From positions 30,848,629-30,912,628 of the forward strand of contig CM073592.1 in the NCBI GenBank assembly GCA_037074705.1: a stretch of 64,000 nt of DNA. The letters are read 5' to 3'. Shown here piece by piece: positions 1-12,483 of the stretch. This DNA comes from Zhengitettix transpicula (lineage: Eukaryota > Arthropoda > Insecta > Orthoptera > Tetrigidae). Both the position numbers and the translations under genes were made by a program. The notes beneath the pieces are model-generated. The model had not been told where the DNA came from and did no database searches. It was given only the letters and a program-made list of their open reading frames with translations. Numbering within the stretch: position 1 is the first letter of the stretch; every line of letters begins with the position of its first letter.

Positions 1-33
1 CAGAAAACAACAGTACAATTCATCACTTGAAAA

Positions 34-264
34 TCATATTTGTAAAATATTCTCTTCATTTGAATGGGATATGTTAAAAAAAGATTTAGATGATCTAAAA
101 GTGTTTAACACGTCGCTCCGCGTAATTTCGTTCGACATTGGATTAATCGACCCTGAAATTTGTCGATAAATCTCATACGTCAGCTCAGAGACGACATTAT
201 TTAAATATCTAGTACTATCCGGAAAGAGTTGTGACATGCAAAGAAACAGAAGAATCGACAACAT
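34..264 (-). CDS. Unrecognised 76-aa open reading frame, possibly secreted or partial
   Basis: This reading frame starts with a hydrophobic stretch (MLSILLFLCMSQLF) that could be a signal peptide, followed by a polar region without cysteines. I do not recognise the family. It differs from the protease genes nearby: no splice donor follows the hydrophobic start at the usual 42-48 nt, and there is no S1 motif. It could be a short gene, a fragment of a diverged membrane receptor, or chance. No promoter or poly(A) signal stands out. Confidence 0.18.
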   Translation of the reverse strand: MLSILLFLCMSQLFPDSTRYLNNVVSELTYEIYRQISGSINPMSNEITRSDVLNTFRSSKSFFNISHSNEENILQI

Positions 265-497
265 ATGGTTGATGGATGTTTCACAGGACCATATTCATGT
301 TTAATGCATGACAGTGACAGATCTGCTTGACAGAAGAGATTACAGTCGCTTTTATTACTTGTCTAAAGTAATCTTTGAACGCGTTTATAGGCTGCAACTG
401 TAGTGTGGATATCTCAGATTTCATTGGGTCATGTTCAGTAACAACTTGCTACTTTCGCAGATTAATTTTTAACGTCAATGTTTTATTGAAGGTAAAG

Positions 498-1600
498 TCG
501 TATCTCGGCCTGTTTTGAGAGGTGTATGTTTCGGGGCCGCAGACCTTGGGCATCCGGTAAGAGTTGTCCTCTGTTCCCATTGGAACAGTCGGCCAGCTGC
601 CTCCTAAACGGGTCGGGGCACGGAGAAGGGAATGCTGCGTCCCCACAGCAAACCTACCCATCGCATGGAGATAGCCACTAGCTTTACTGCTCCGATGGTT
701 GAATAGCAGGTTTAGGACCTGCTGTGACGCCGAAGGGAAGAAAGCTACATAGCCAGGTATGTGAGCATCCAGTGATCAGTGCTCTCCTGTTTGGGAGGCC
801 GTGACCATGAAGGAGATGCGCTGGTGATGGGGTGCATACATATCTGGAAGTGCGAGCTCTACCTAGCGGTGGCGTATGTCTCGCCACCTGGAGATAATGC
901 GTCTTAACAGAGCGAGGCACGACACGGCAGACCAGAGCCATCAGTGAAAAAGTCTGGTAGTCGGGGTGAGCGCAAGCCCAACTGCTGTGTCGTTTCGAGA
1001 TGGCAGCTCAAGCTCACGGAATGAGGTTGGACTCGACGTGGCACTGGGTTGCGTATGTAAATCCCATGAGGTGGTGCTTGCTGTTGGCCTGGGTAACTGT
1101 AATCCGAAAGGGTGGCGGACCAGGCCGGCTTTTGAAGCCTCAAACCATTAGGGAGGGCAGTGGTCCTGGGGGCGTGATATCCATGTGGGGTAGCTGACCG
1201 CCTCTCTCCCGGCTACGGGAAGAAAAACTCAGGTATGGGAACCACAATCTCTCTATCTTGAGAAGTAGCACAAAAACAAGTAAGCAGCAGTTAAAAGCTT
1301 TAAGGACTTTCTCCCTGTAAAGCCTAATAGACACACACGGGGAAGCGGTATGCCCGTTTATGGAACGTCATATGTGCGCTGAAATTTAACTACTAACTAA
1401 CTAACTGCCCGACCTACCTGGTGAAGGTTTTCTAGGGTTTATCCTGTATCACTTTTAGGCGAATCCTTAAACTACAGTATGGGGATCCTGGTTGACACTT
1501 TGCTACCTTCTTCCACATCCTTTCATATCCCTTCCTATGCTGTTAAAGGGCAATTGCCACAACGTGGAATACCCTCATGTAGCCTGTTACTCCCATTTTT
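498..1600 (-). mobile_element. GC-rich dispersed repeat (family 1), minus-oriented, split by a nested insertion
   Basis: The tail half of the repeat lies at 498-665 and the head half at 1408-1600, in the order expected for one minus-strand copy. About 45 bp of the consensus between the halves is missing. In its place is a GC-rich stretch of about 740 bp (666-1407) that matches nothing else in the window. Family 1 copies begin, on their own strand, with AGGGTAACAGGCTACATGAG and run about 480 bp. I see no intact protein in the insert; its open frames on both strands look like by-products of high GC. Its class cannot be told from the sequence. Confidence 0.7.
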
Positions 1601-2269
1601 TTTGGGGGAAAAATTACCATAGTAAAATTTACGCGAATTTCTGTGGTATACATTCACGCACGATGGTATGGATGGTTGGCCTGCAACCACGTAAAATCAC
1701 GATTCTTTCACAGTTAACCGTAATAATACCATCGTAGATCCTAAATTCTTCGCCTGGTTAGTTTTGAGCGTAGCTGAATCCCAATAAAACATGTGTGCTG
1801 TTTCGTGTACGAGATTTCTTGTCACACAGCGTTCGTCCTTCTGTGAATAGCGAAACTTACAAACGTGTCCACTACCGCGTGTCTCTTTCAATTGCCCAAG
1901 AGAAACCACCGAAGTTAAACCACATAGTTGACGATTTTTTTTAGTTCCTATTCTTGAGCTCTAAACAACTCCATCATTCTCGCGATATCTAATACGTAGA
2001 ATCCTGTGCGCATCGTGGTGATGTTCTCTTGTGCCGCATCTACTTTCAGTAGCGCGTAAATGAATTAGATGAGCTCGATACTTCGTAATAAAGTTTCGAG
2101 GAAGGCTAATCTTTAGATTCTGCACTGAACATCAAAGTATGAGAAGTGACACAAATTGGTAACTACATACCCTCACCTTTGAGACAACTTGCCATATTGT
2201 CGCACTCGGAGGTCGTTAACAAGCTGAATATGATCAATCAAACTACTCGGGTATGGACGTAGAAAAGCA
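1601..2269. other. Intergenic, no recognised feature
   Basis: This stretch lies between the family 1 copy and the poly(A) signal of SPH-A. It is ordinary AT-rich DNA with short chance reading frames. I see no gene, RNA or repeat that I can support. Confidence 0.5.
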
Positions 2270-2275
2270 TTTATT
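2270..2275 (-). promoter_or_regulatory. Poly(A) signal of SPH-A
   Basis: AATAAA on the minus strand, about 50 nt after the stop codon of SPH-A. Confidence 0.6.
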
Positions 2276-2323
2276 CGTGTCTTTAAAATTATAGCTCATT
2301 AAAATATGAAGAACACCGTGTAT

Positions 2324-5300
2324 TTATGGTAGCAGCGGGACCTCTGATACGTCGCTAATCCATATCAGGTATGACGTAACCCGGGTGAAGAGAGTTGGGT
2401 CTGTGTGTTCACAGGTTGATCCATAAGCTGCAACTCCCACGACTTTGTGCGCCTCGTTCACTGGATTAGTCAGGATTAGTCCAGTTCCATAGTCTCCCTG
2501 CAAGGAAAGGCGATTGATGAAATAGATTTTTGTGTGAGTGTCACCTGATTATATAAAGCATTAATTTTTTTGTGTTATATGGAAAACGTGGAAAGGAATA
2601 AATAAAAAATGGGTAAATAACGGAATAGTTTTTTAAAAAAAAGTCTTTTGGAAGGGTAAATAAAAATAAGGTTGAGTTGAGGATGCTTTCTAACCAAATA
2701 TCAAACATCAACATTTCGTTTTAGACCCACCTTTTAAAGAACAATAGAATAAATTGCATTTATTGATAGAAAAATGTCATATTTTAAAATATAATTATTC
2801 AAGAAATCAAAAAAAATACAACCAATATGTCGGAAAAATTCAATAATTAACTAAAGCAAAATTTCATTTCAATACATAGTTTCGTCCACTATTTTGGAAC
2901 TTCTTCAGGTAATATACAATTTTGAATGTATGTATATATATGCTAAAGTAGAATAAATATGAATTTAGAGTCATAGACTGCGTCCTGTGACCGTTATAAC
3001 CAATAGGTTTTTTTATTGACTTAAATTAATTATTAAACGTGTATACAAAATTTGTATGCAAAAAAGAATGTATAAGTTATTTATTTTAGAATGATAATTG
3101 GCCAATTATATTAAATATTAAAATTATTTAATTATCTATATTTTCATATTCTGACATAATAAAGGTATGTAGCTAATACAATTTATGAAAAAGATAAGAA
3201 CATTTCAGTACACGAGGTCGCTTTAATTTACTGCCGACCAAAAAATTGTAACGGTACAAAAAGTAATCGAAATGCTTTATTTTCCAAAATTTATGTCACA
3301 TAAACGATTCCTTTCCTCTGTCCACATTTATAGACAATATTTATTTTAAGTACATGAATTTTACGGATCTACAGCAGGTTATTGCTATTATCTGCATTTG
3401 AATCCACGTTTAATATTCTTCAAAAATGTATAACGATACATACGAAATGCAGAGGGCAGACAGTAGGAGAAGAGAAAGTAGGTCTGCTTGAAAATAAGTG
3501 AATTTGATACAGTAATAACTATAGTCCGTGTCAGCAAGGACCGCCGGTGCTGAAGTATAAGGGAGGTCTTGCCTCACCTCCCTGTCCGACGTTGCCACGA
3601 TTTGAACAACAATGATCTAACGAGGTCACGCTCTAGGCGCTTCATAAGCTAGTTGGCTGTGTACGGGGAAAAATACAACTCTATATAGAAATTAAAACAC
3701 GAGAGGTTAAATTCTGACCATTTCCACGGTTGAATAATAACCTGACATATAGAAAAATATAATAATCTTTTTACTTACGAAACAAATAGTTCCAACACCA
3801 GTGGCGCAAATGTCTTCAGGTGTGGCACCGTAGATGGGAATGCACTCTTCATTAGAAATGATTTTCAGCGAAGTGTATCGGAGGTAGTCACTATAGTCCG
3901 AATCTGATCACAGTATTGTTACATTAACATAAAATGTTTCTCAATATTCAAGGTGTTTATATTAAACGAACAAATAAAAATTTACATTATATTCAAATAC
4001 AGATGGGGAAATTTTTGGAGCTAGTAGTTAACTCTTTGAATCATAACACCAGACAGAAATCGAAATTACAGTAAAAGAGAGCTTATTTATAACCCTTATA
4101 TTGAATAATCATTTTGTTACAGTACCGGGATTTTTTAAAGCCGAATTAAGTACAAACTTAATTTTTCGTAACAAATATTTGAATACAAAATCTTAATAAA
4201 TGAATCAATTGCTTATAAAATAATAATAAAATTTTAATTTACTCCGAAAAACAATTTAAATACCATGTCAATGAGTATTTATACCTTATAAATTATAACT
4301 GATGACACATAATAGTTGCAGTATAAAAATATTGTTTCGTAATAAAGGGTCAAATTTTAATGCTTAGGATGAAAGTATATATTTTTTACTTACTCCATGT
4401 GAAAAAGAGTTCGTTAATGAATATGACTAACTAAAATAAGAATTAATTTAGAAATAAATGTATGAATCCCGTTGCATTAAGTTAAATTAAACATTAGAAT
4501 AAATAATTACGTAACGTAACATAATAGCTAGGCTTATCAAGTAGATTACCCCATTATAGAGCAGAAATGGAAAATATATTGTCAATGATTGCACAAACTT
4601 ACCATCTGCCGTTCCTCCAAAACCAGCCGTAATTGCTGCGTAATCAGTAAAATCGTTCTTCATGTCCGAATGAGTTGGCAGCAATGCTCTGCGAATGTAA
4701 ACTGAAAAAGGCGTAAAGCGTTGGGCATTTTTATTGGAACGAAATTTGTGAAGATTTTCTAACAAGTTTACGGTAGTGTTTTAATAATAAGAAGCACTCG
4801 TATTTAGGCATTGAAATTATTAGAAAATGAAACAAAAGAGTAATTTTTATTAAATATATTAAACCTGAATATTAAAGCATCTGGGAGAAATTTTACGATT
4901 TGATACCAAAGAGAGTACAAAACATTGTTTCTGTGGCTGTTATAGAATATAGTATCTGGCCTTTTAATGACGTTTGCAGTTATAGGATTGAGAAAGCCAA
5001 TGTTAGGCAAAATAAAAAGGAAATAAGTGGTAAGAAAAAAATTTCAATCTCTATCACAAAACAGGTTTTGATTATTGAACAGTAATTTAGCCGATGTGGA
5101 TATTTAATTTCAAGGTGTACGAGTTGAAAAATATTTGGGAATATATTATAACTAAAATTTTTGATAAGAGGATTCTGTAAACGTGAAGTGAGAATGAATA
5201 ACGAGAATTGTTTCCACACACATTGATAGTTTACTCGTTAGAAAGGCTTATCCCTATGCAATCAAACCCTATTCTTCTTCACCACGGACAGCACAGGTGG

Positions 5301-8300
5301 CACGCGGGTTGCATTTCAGAAGGAACGCTCAATCTTTTAGTCGAGGGTTGTAAATCATATTTAAGGGAATATTCACCATTTGGTTTACATTACATTAATT
5401 CTGATTTGGGTACTTATGTGAATATTTATTTAATTAAATTAATTCTATATGAATATTACATCTGGTTTAAAAGTGAAAGAAAAAGGAATATTATATTACC
5501 CTTTTTTTGTCTGTATTGGCTATCTTTCTTTTTCATTATTTTCTATCAGCCGCAAATTTTTTCATTTTAAAATGAAATATTGAGATAATGTCAGATATTT
5601 CTCACATCTGTGTTCGATTTATAACGATTAATATTAATTATAAGTATATCTAAGATTTTCTGGCTGCATCTTGCGAACAAGGAATATGTTTATTTACAAT
5701 GGCCTGAGGTGCAGAACCGCTGCTTACTTCAATTAATATTCCAAGGAGTATATATTTATTCTTAAATATTGTATTACTTACATCCGTCCTCCTCCACATC
5801 TTCGTTTAAATGAATGATCCCGATGTTGTCAGCGTCGCTGGAGACGTACGTGGGGAACGGTGTTGCGCTTTTGGTAAAATAGGTTTTTCTCCAAGTTTCA
5901 TTGGCTGACATTACAGTCGCTCCTAGTGTCACGGTCCACGAGGACTGTCTGAAAACACATTAAAAAATTAATAATTAATTATTGAAAAGAAATCATAATC
6001 GGTCATTGCTAAATATTTATAGGAAATCCATCGAAACAACTGTAAAACACACAGAAAGAAACCTACATCCCAACAAACTCATTTCACTTTAAGCAATGAG
6101 TCATTGGAGAAGCGTGAAGGAGTTTTTGCTGAGTTTCTGACAGACGTTCGTAATTATTATGTGGGTTGAAGAGTTGAAAGAATTAATTGTCTGTCATAAT
6201 TACTAATGTACGGTTATTCTGGAAATATTTGTAAATTCCCTGCCAATTTATGATGTGGCCAGTTGAAAGTGTTAATTACCCTAAAAAATTTACACTTTCC
6301 TTCCTTTAATTGCTTTATTTATGAATACCCTTTCTTTTGTAACTGTATGAGAGGGTGATTTTGGTCCAGGAAACGTGCGTTGAACTTCGAAATTATAATG
6401 AGTGCTCTTTCCTCTCGGTTTGGTTCCTTAACTATGCGTGCACTATTCAGTGAATGTAATTTGTTGGTTTGCCACTAGAGTGAGTTCTATACTACCTATG
6501 TTAAATCGAGAATTATGTGTTATTAGAGACCTTACGATATCCGCAGCCGTGGTGAGCACACTCTTGCCGCTGATGAGGGTTCCGCTGACGCTGTACGCTT
6601 CATTCACAGTGATGGCGGCGTAGTAAGGAAGGTCCCCTGGCTGCACGTTGCCCTCGGCGTTGTGGATCTTCCCATTCTTGTCTGTAGCTGCATTAAAAAA
6701 TACGCTGCTTTATACGACAAGTCTTTCTGCTAACGGAAAATATTCTGTGGTTTGAAAAACACGTAAATTCAGAGGAAAAATGAGGTATGGAAAGTGTTAA
6801 ACTTAGTACGCAGGGTTTTAAAGAAAACTCCAGAAGCACCAAGATCGTTGCTTATATAACTTTAGTGCGATCTATTCTAGAGTATGGAGCAGCTGGTTGG
6901 GATCCGCATAGGAAATAGCACATTCACGCTCTGGACAAAATACAGAAAGAGGCATTGAAATTATCTTGTAGAATTACGGGAAATGAGTTGGAGACTTTGT
7001 AGAGTAGAACAAACAGGGCTACACAATAACGAGACGGCCTGCAGAAATGTAAACAGTTGCTCTTACATCCCACTCATATAAAAGGGATAATTCATACAAG
7101 ATTAGTCAGAGGAAACAGCGAACTGATATAGGGAAATTTTCATTCCTAAATAGAGCCATTCTAGCAACGAGCCCACAAAGTTCAAAACAATTCGAAACAC
7201 GATTAACGAATTATCATTGGGATTTTCTGTAAGAAAATAAAAATATTTTTATTTTAATAAATTGAATGAAGCGAAGTTAGAAATAATCATATTTTAATAA
7301 GGGTTGGATTTTTTAAATTTAGGTTAATCTGTAAAGTACTGTAGCCAAGTGAATGCAAGAAGTATGTTATAGTATTAATGATTGTTAATCATTTTTAGTG
7401 TTAATTAAAATTGTTTAGAAGTGTAATGGAACTTCATTTTGCCCAATGAAATTAAATAAATATAGTGTGGCAGTAGGAAAGTGAAAATGATGGCTGTAGT
7501 TACACATAAATTAATCAATGGTCGTTCAAAGGAATAAACGGAGAACTTCTCACAGCAATTGTTCTAGATAAAAAAAACTTACAAAAATAAAATAACCACC
7601 GCCCTCTTCCCACACAAATGGAAATAAAAGAATCAAGTACGAATGATCTGAATGGATATTTTTCTGTTTAATTGATCAGTGAGTAATTTGATAAATTTGG
7701 ATAAGTACAGGCTGAATGCAGAAAAGGCCTTAAAAACACAATTCTTGTTGTGATATTTTTAATCTTGTTCTCTGTGCGATTGTTCTGTACGATAAAAATT
7801 TCATTCTGCAAATTTGCGTACTGTTCTTAATATTCTAATGGTTAACTCCTATCCACCCCCGTTCATCAATTTAAATGTATCCAGGAGAACGAGGAGCTAA
7901 TGTTTTCCAAAACCAATCTTCTCTCAAGGGATGACAGTGTTTCCATAGTTTTACACTGTTGCCCTTAGCTACGTTCAAATTAATATCAACTGTTTAAGCA
8001 TTTAAAAGGCCAGCATTATTTATAAATCGTTTAACTCCATATCTCATTATATTATAAATTGGAAAATTAAATTGGAAAATCTGGTGATGCACATTATGTC
8101 TTTTATAAAATTTCATGTGTCAACTGTGCTCGACTGAAAGAAGAAAAGACTTTCTGATGATAGCCTCTCAGTTATATACTTACTACCGATCACAGATCTG
8201 ATTGGAATGGTACAAAAATTCGTGATGTAGAAACAGGTTAATTTCTCAAACGAAATATTAAATTAATTAACAACTCTATCAATGATTAAAATGATACAAA

Positions 8301-9651
8301 TTCTTTGAGTAGTATCTATGATAGTGTTTTATCTCCGTGACGTTTTTGACAATGTTCAAATTTTTCTATATCATTGACTTGTGATAGTTCGTAAGTTTTA
8401 GTACACCTGATCATAACTGCAATGTCAAAGAAAACATTTGTTTTCTGTGTTTTGTCTGTACTTGTTCGAATTTATCAATTCACTTAAGAATTATCTGATA
8501 TAATTACTCTTTACGACTTAATCAATACCAAATCCTCAAGTGGGGACAATCTATTGAATGAAAGTGTAGGAATTTTAATCATAGAATAATTACGGAGAAT
8601 TTTTTTTATGATAAGTTGAAATTCAAAAAATTAATTTCGAGTGACTGAATCCTCTCGATTTATGAGTGTTATATTTAGACTGAAATAGGTGCTATATAAT
8701 AAACGCGATATATGGAGAACCAAAAAATTTAGTTTAATCAATAAAATCAAGGGCTCTTTTGAACAGCTGATAATAAGTGTCTTGAGAATTAATTTTTATA
8801 GCCTCGTTACTGCGCGTCGTATTCTGTTTATGACGCGAAAGCGCGGTGCCATCGCGATCGCTGTGCATAATTTACTAGAACGTTCACCCATGACATCCAC
8901 GAGAACAAGAAAGTGAAAAATGTGTTAGAAAGTAAAGCATGAAGTAAGTGAAATGAATAATCACTAACGTGATTCGCTGATTCGCCATGATTAATCTATT
9001 TTTTAGAAACAGTTGCTCAAGAAGTTGACAAAAGGAAGCCTAGAAATTCAGAAAAGTTCAAAGTTATAGAACGATTTTTTAATAAAACATATTTCTGTGT
9101 GTTCGATTAGTACGACGTCAAAACAAATAAAAGCATACGAAGGTTGAAAAATTTAAATAGATAACGATTATAAAATATATTATTAAACGTGTGATAATCC
9201 TTTAAGAAGAAGATGTGTTTAGATACTTACTCTTTGCTTTCGGAATACTGATTGATCGTTGCCCTGGCGGCCTTCGTGGAAGAGCTGCAACCTGGAAATC
9301 GAATAATCACTGTGTCCTCTTTGAAATTTTTCTTAAAAGCATGTATTTATTAATATATTATGTGGAAAAATAAATAAATTCGTTGATGAAGTGGTTCTCT
9401 TAACAGTAATATGAAATGTGAAAATGCGAAAGAAAAGTAAGGAGAAATCCATTTTTCGTCCGATTTCGAATACAAGGCAAAGAGCAGAGATTATGTTAAT
9501 GGTCGTGAAGTGTGTTTGAATTTCTAGCATTAATATTACTATAAGAGACAGAATTGCGAATCAGATGAGTTCAGGTGCGCGAAAGCAAACAATGGAAGCT
9601 CACCAGTGAGACTAACAAGACTGTAAGTAGAGAAGATAGTAGCAGCTTCAT
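2324..9651 (-). CDS. SPH-A: secreted S1A serine protease homolog, catalytically dead (273 aa)
   Basis: Seven exons on the minus strand: 9651-9604, 9291-9231, 6687-6536, 5944-5782, 4701-4603, 3903-3779, 2497-2324, summing to 822 nt in frame. Residues 1 to about 18 (MKLLLSSLLTVLLVSL...) are a signal peptide. A short propeptide ends at K43, followed by I44 (KIHNAEG), the usual zymogen cleavage point. The S1 fold follows: SGTLISGKSVLTTAAD has Ala85 where His57 should be and Asp86 where Cys58 should be; DADNIGIIHL has Asn127 at Asp102; GDYGTG has Tyr219 at Ser195 and also breaks the GG of GDSGGP. Proteolysis by the normal mechanism is therefore impossible. Cysteines 168-182 and 191-220 remain. One N-glycosylation motif (NETW) lies near residue 102. 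Intron 3 is phase 0, whereas the other genes have phase 2 there. Introns 4 and 5 hold no recognised feature; intron 6 (2498-3778) holds a foldback repeat and a SINE-like piece, and intron 2 (6688-9230) holds a retrotransposon fragment. Intact frames and splice sites argue for a working gene. The role is unknown. Confidence 0.87.
2819..3008 (-). repeat. Foldback repeat family 3, single-arm copy
   Basis: This matches the right arm plus spacer of the larger inverted repeat at 26013-26283 (shared TTCGTCCACTATTTTGG and following bases), read in the opposite orientation. It lies in intron 6 of SPH-A. It contains a hammerhead-like core on the minus strand. Confidence 0.6.
2879..2908 (-). ncRNA. Hammerhead ribozyme-like core, family 3
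   Basis: Read on the minus strand the order is CTGAAGA, one extra A, a hairpin (GTTCC with GGAC, loop of about 8 nt), then GAAAC. These are the invariant boxes of a hammerhead ribozyme (CUGANGA, stem II, GAAA). The extra nucleotide before stem II recurs in the other families here. Penelope-like retroelements are known to carry hammerhead motifs at their ends. Activity is not shown. Confidence 0.45.
3545..3660 (-). repeat. Degenerate tRNA-like (SINE-type) fragment
   Basis: On the minus strand there is an A-box-like TAGCTTATGAAGCG and, further on, a B-box-like TTGTTCAAATC. Their spacing suits a tRNA-derived SINE head. It lies in intron 6 of SPH-A. It is too diverged to be a functional tRNA. 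Confidence 0.35.
5487..5551 (+). repeat. Fragment of foldback repeat family 2
   Basis: It shares the outer arm of family 2 (TTTTGTCTGTATTGGCTATC, then CATTATTTTCTATCAG) with the copies at 25627 and 29779. The ribozyme-like core is absent. It lies in intron 4 of SPH-A. Confidence 0.6.
6796..7240 (+). pseudogene. Non-LTR retrotransposon reverse transcriptase C-terminal fragment, broken
   Basis: In the frame starting near 6840 it reads LVRSILEYGAAGWDPHRK, a stop, then HIHALDKIQKEALKLS. This is the typical end of the reverse transcriptase region of Jockey/CR1-like non-LTR elements (compare the family pattern R-x-ILEYGAxVWDP...L-x-x-IQ-x-x-A). In-frame stops (TAG near 6917, another near 7000) and lost frame show it is dead. 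A later stretch resembles KFSFLNRAI of the same region. It sits inside intron 2 of SPH-A on the opposite strand to that gene. Confidence 0.75.
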
Positions 9652-9664
9652 AGTTACGCGTTGA

Positions 9665-9693
9665 GTGACTGCAACAATTAAGGCTAATTTATA
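9665..9693 (-). promoter_or_regulatory. Core promoter of SPH-A
   Basis: TATAAAT (9693-9687) is followed about 23-27 nt later by a CAGT initiator-like motif (9671-9668), about 20 nt before the ATG at 9651. The spacing fits an arthropod TATA/Inr promoter and supports the chosen start. Confidence 0.5.
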
Positions 9694-10754
9694 GTCATAC
9701 ATGAGCCACTCAACATCGTTATCAGACCAAGAATATTTTATCGGCTAATGCACACCACACAAAATTGCAGGCATCCTGTTTTAATTGCGAAATAATGATG
9801 AGAAAATAGCGTCGAGATATAAAATCTCCTTTAAATAATAGGTTATTGAACAACAAATATTGACTTATCAGACAAAAACATTCCCGCTCGTTCGATAACT
9901 TGCATGTAAGAAGAAATTTTGGTACATATAACACAATTTACTAAATGTAATTTGAATCTAATATCTAAAATTATTATAAAGGAAAATAATTAATTTGTAC
10001 TTATTTGGATAGTGTATGTGCTAATTTTGTAATGGGTCGGTTCTGTATGAAAATATATGGAAAACTGTGTTTCGAACGTAAAGACTGTTCAGGTATAAAT
10101 TACTTTTATTTGGCTACAGCTAGATTCAGAAAATTTCAAATTATTGTAAATGTCGTCATTGATAATAGTTGATTGGCGTTTGTCGACAAACGTAGTTCTA
10201 ACACTAAGGATGAAGGTTCCCTCACTGCCATGTCTGTCAACCCGTGGACTCGTCTCAGTTGAGTGATCATTGTGAGAAATCACGGTCAGTGACTCACAGA
10301 GAAAGGTTTACTAAAATTATACTTGTTTGTATTATCAACAGAATAAAAACGGGTATTTTCGTAACAGCCGCCATCACTATTGTTATTAGGTATGCCGGTT
10401 GTTACAAAAACAGTTTTTGGATTATGTCGAGTTTTTGTTTTCACCTTCTGTATTACTTACTAATTAGAACCGCTCAAAATAATCGATTATAGGAAAAATC
10501 GTTCTTTTGGTGGACGGCGTTTTTATGCTGAATAAAAAAATGCCTTTTGTACTTAAAACTGTCATACACTTATGAATTAATATTTAATAAAAAAGTGGTA
10601 CCCAAAATGTTATTAAATAATTTAATTTTTAATTTAAGAGTTGAGAAAATATTTTAAATATTTGTTGAAAATAGTTGAGGAAATATTTGTATTGTCATGA
10701 TTATAAAACCTCTAAAATTTTTAGATCTTCAGATCTGTAAAATTTTCATATACG

Positions 10755-10790
10755 CACCTGAAGATGTTTCGGAAACGAACAATACGTTCT
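10755..10790 (+). ncRNA. Weak hammerhead-like motif
   Basis: CTGAAGA, then T, a short hairpin GTTTCGGAAAC and GAAC. It resembles the cores of families 1-3, but the last box is GAAC rather than GAAA, and no second arm is seen. It may be a decayed retroelement end. Confidence 0.25.
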
Positions 10791-12483
10791 GCCAATTTTT
10801 ATTAATACCTTCTAATTCTTTATTTTTTTAAAAAATATATTCCTGACAAAATTTGACTGGTTTATTTATTGATAAAACTGTAATTCATTTCAAAACTAAC
10901 AACGTAACATTCTTTACGATTGCGTTAATTAGTATGGAATAATGCTAAGAATCTGAGTGTTCGTCTACCGTATTTAATGATTTCAGGATAATTTTCGCAT
11001 ATATCAAGCTGAAATAATGTAATCTATGAAATTATTTGTAGGATTAGTATTAGTTTTATAAAATGCAACCTTTTTCTGGACTTCGTCTCAATTTTTTATC
11101 TCACAGTTCTTTTCCACAAAATAAAAATATCCATTTATCACAATTTTTATTGACGCAAATGATAAAATGTTCGATAACGAAGAGTTGACACAATGCAATG
11201 TAAAACATCGAAAGGCCATTAAGAGTGTGTCTCTGGATTGGCGCGATTTTGTAAACCTTTTTCAAGTCAAGAGAGGAAACGTGAGACCATAGCTCCATTG
11301 GATGGGTTGTAGAGGCTGATACTCTTCTCTTTGCTCTGTTTCCTTCTTGAACGTCTGTCTCTTTCACTAAAAAATAAACATTTCCCCTGGTTAATTCTTC
11401 TTTTGTTTTATTTCTTATTTTTGCATACCACTGTTAATTATTTCTCTCTGCAGCGACACTACCTTTCAATTGTCATTTCTGTTCTTACTCAGATCATGGA
11501 ATATCTGATGAATAACAACACTAATTTTATTTCCAGTAATTCTCAAGATTTACAAGTCTCCAATTTAATTTAGAATCACCATAGTAATAATTTGTTGGCT
11601 TTGTTCTGTTCAGTGCTTGAACGTCATTCAAAGTGTACGAGTTCAAACATGGTGCTCCTGTGATCTAGAGTCGCCCGAAGTACACAATAGATCATAACTA
11701 AACGTTACTTCTATTATTTCAGGTCATGAATTGTAATTCGTGTAAACAACACGCTTCTGATTAATAAACAGAACTATCTGATTTTACTATTCCGTATATT
11801 TATTTTTAATTTATTCAGAAATTACCATTTTTTTTATAAATGGTGCTATGTTGTTACATTTATAAAAAAAAACAATTGAATGACCCTGAATAGCTTTGTA
11901 TTTGACTGGATACCGACTGCCATGTCGTTTACATATTCTGAATCATTAACCATGCTTTCGTGAGACACGCCAGAAGTTATTTCAGGATAGGAGAGTTTCT
12001 TACTGCCTCTCGAGAGAATTAGAGTTACCGTTGTTTGGTTCCTGCTATTTGGAAATAATACTGTATTTACATAGCGGTATGACTCGTAGTCTCGGTCCAT
12101 CTCTCAGTGCTTTAACTATAAATATTTACGGGGAATATCCTATGACGGCGAAAGTTGTTAACGTGGGTAGTAGAGGCGCTAGAAACTCTTTGCAGATCGC
12201 GAGAACTGTCGTTAAACAAAGGTTAGAAAAAAGCTACATGACGAATCATTTTATTCGCTTATCTGCTGTTACGACATAAAGGACTATATAGATGGCGACT
12301 TGGCGTCCTCCAGCCAAGCACCTCTCGTCGCATTATCGCTCAAAGTAACAGCATTCCCAGACTTTGCTTTCTATACAAAAAAAACCCCTTGTTATCAAAC
12401 AGTAAAACGTTTAATTATTCAACTGTTCGGTCTGAAAAAAAACTGTAAGAATTCAAAGATTGAAGCCTTTCCCGGTGCAGTTG

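Noticed and set aside
684..1197. Several overlapping open frames on both strands at 684-1197
   Set aside because: They come from high GC content in an inserted repeat. No frame has a recognisable motif, and they overlap in conflicting registers.
5208..5570. 120-aa plus-strand frame in intron 4 of SPH-A
   Set aside because: Antisense intron sequence ending in a family 2 repeat; the protein has no motif and low-complexity hydrophobic content.
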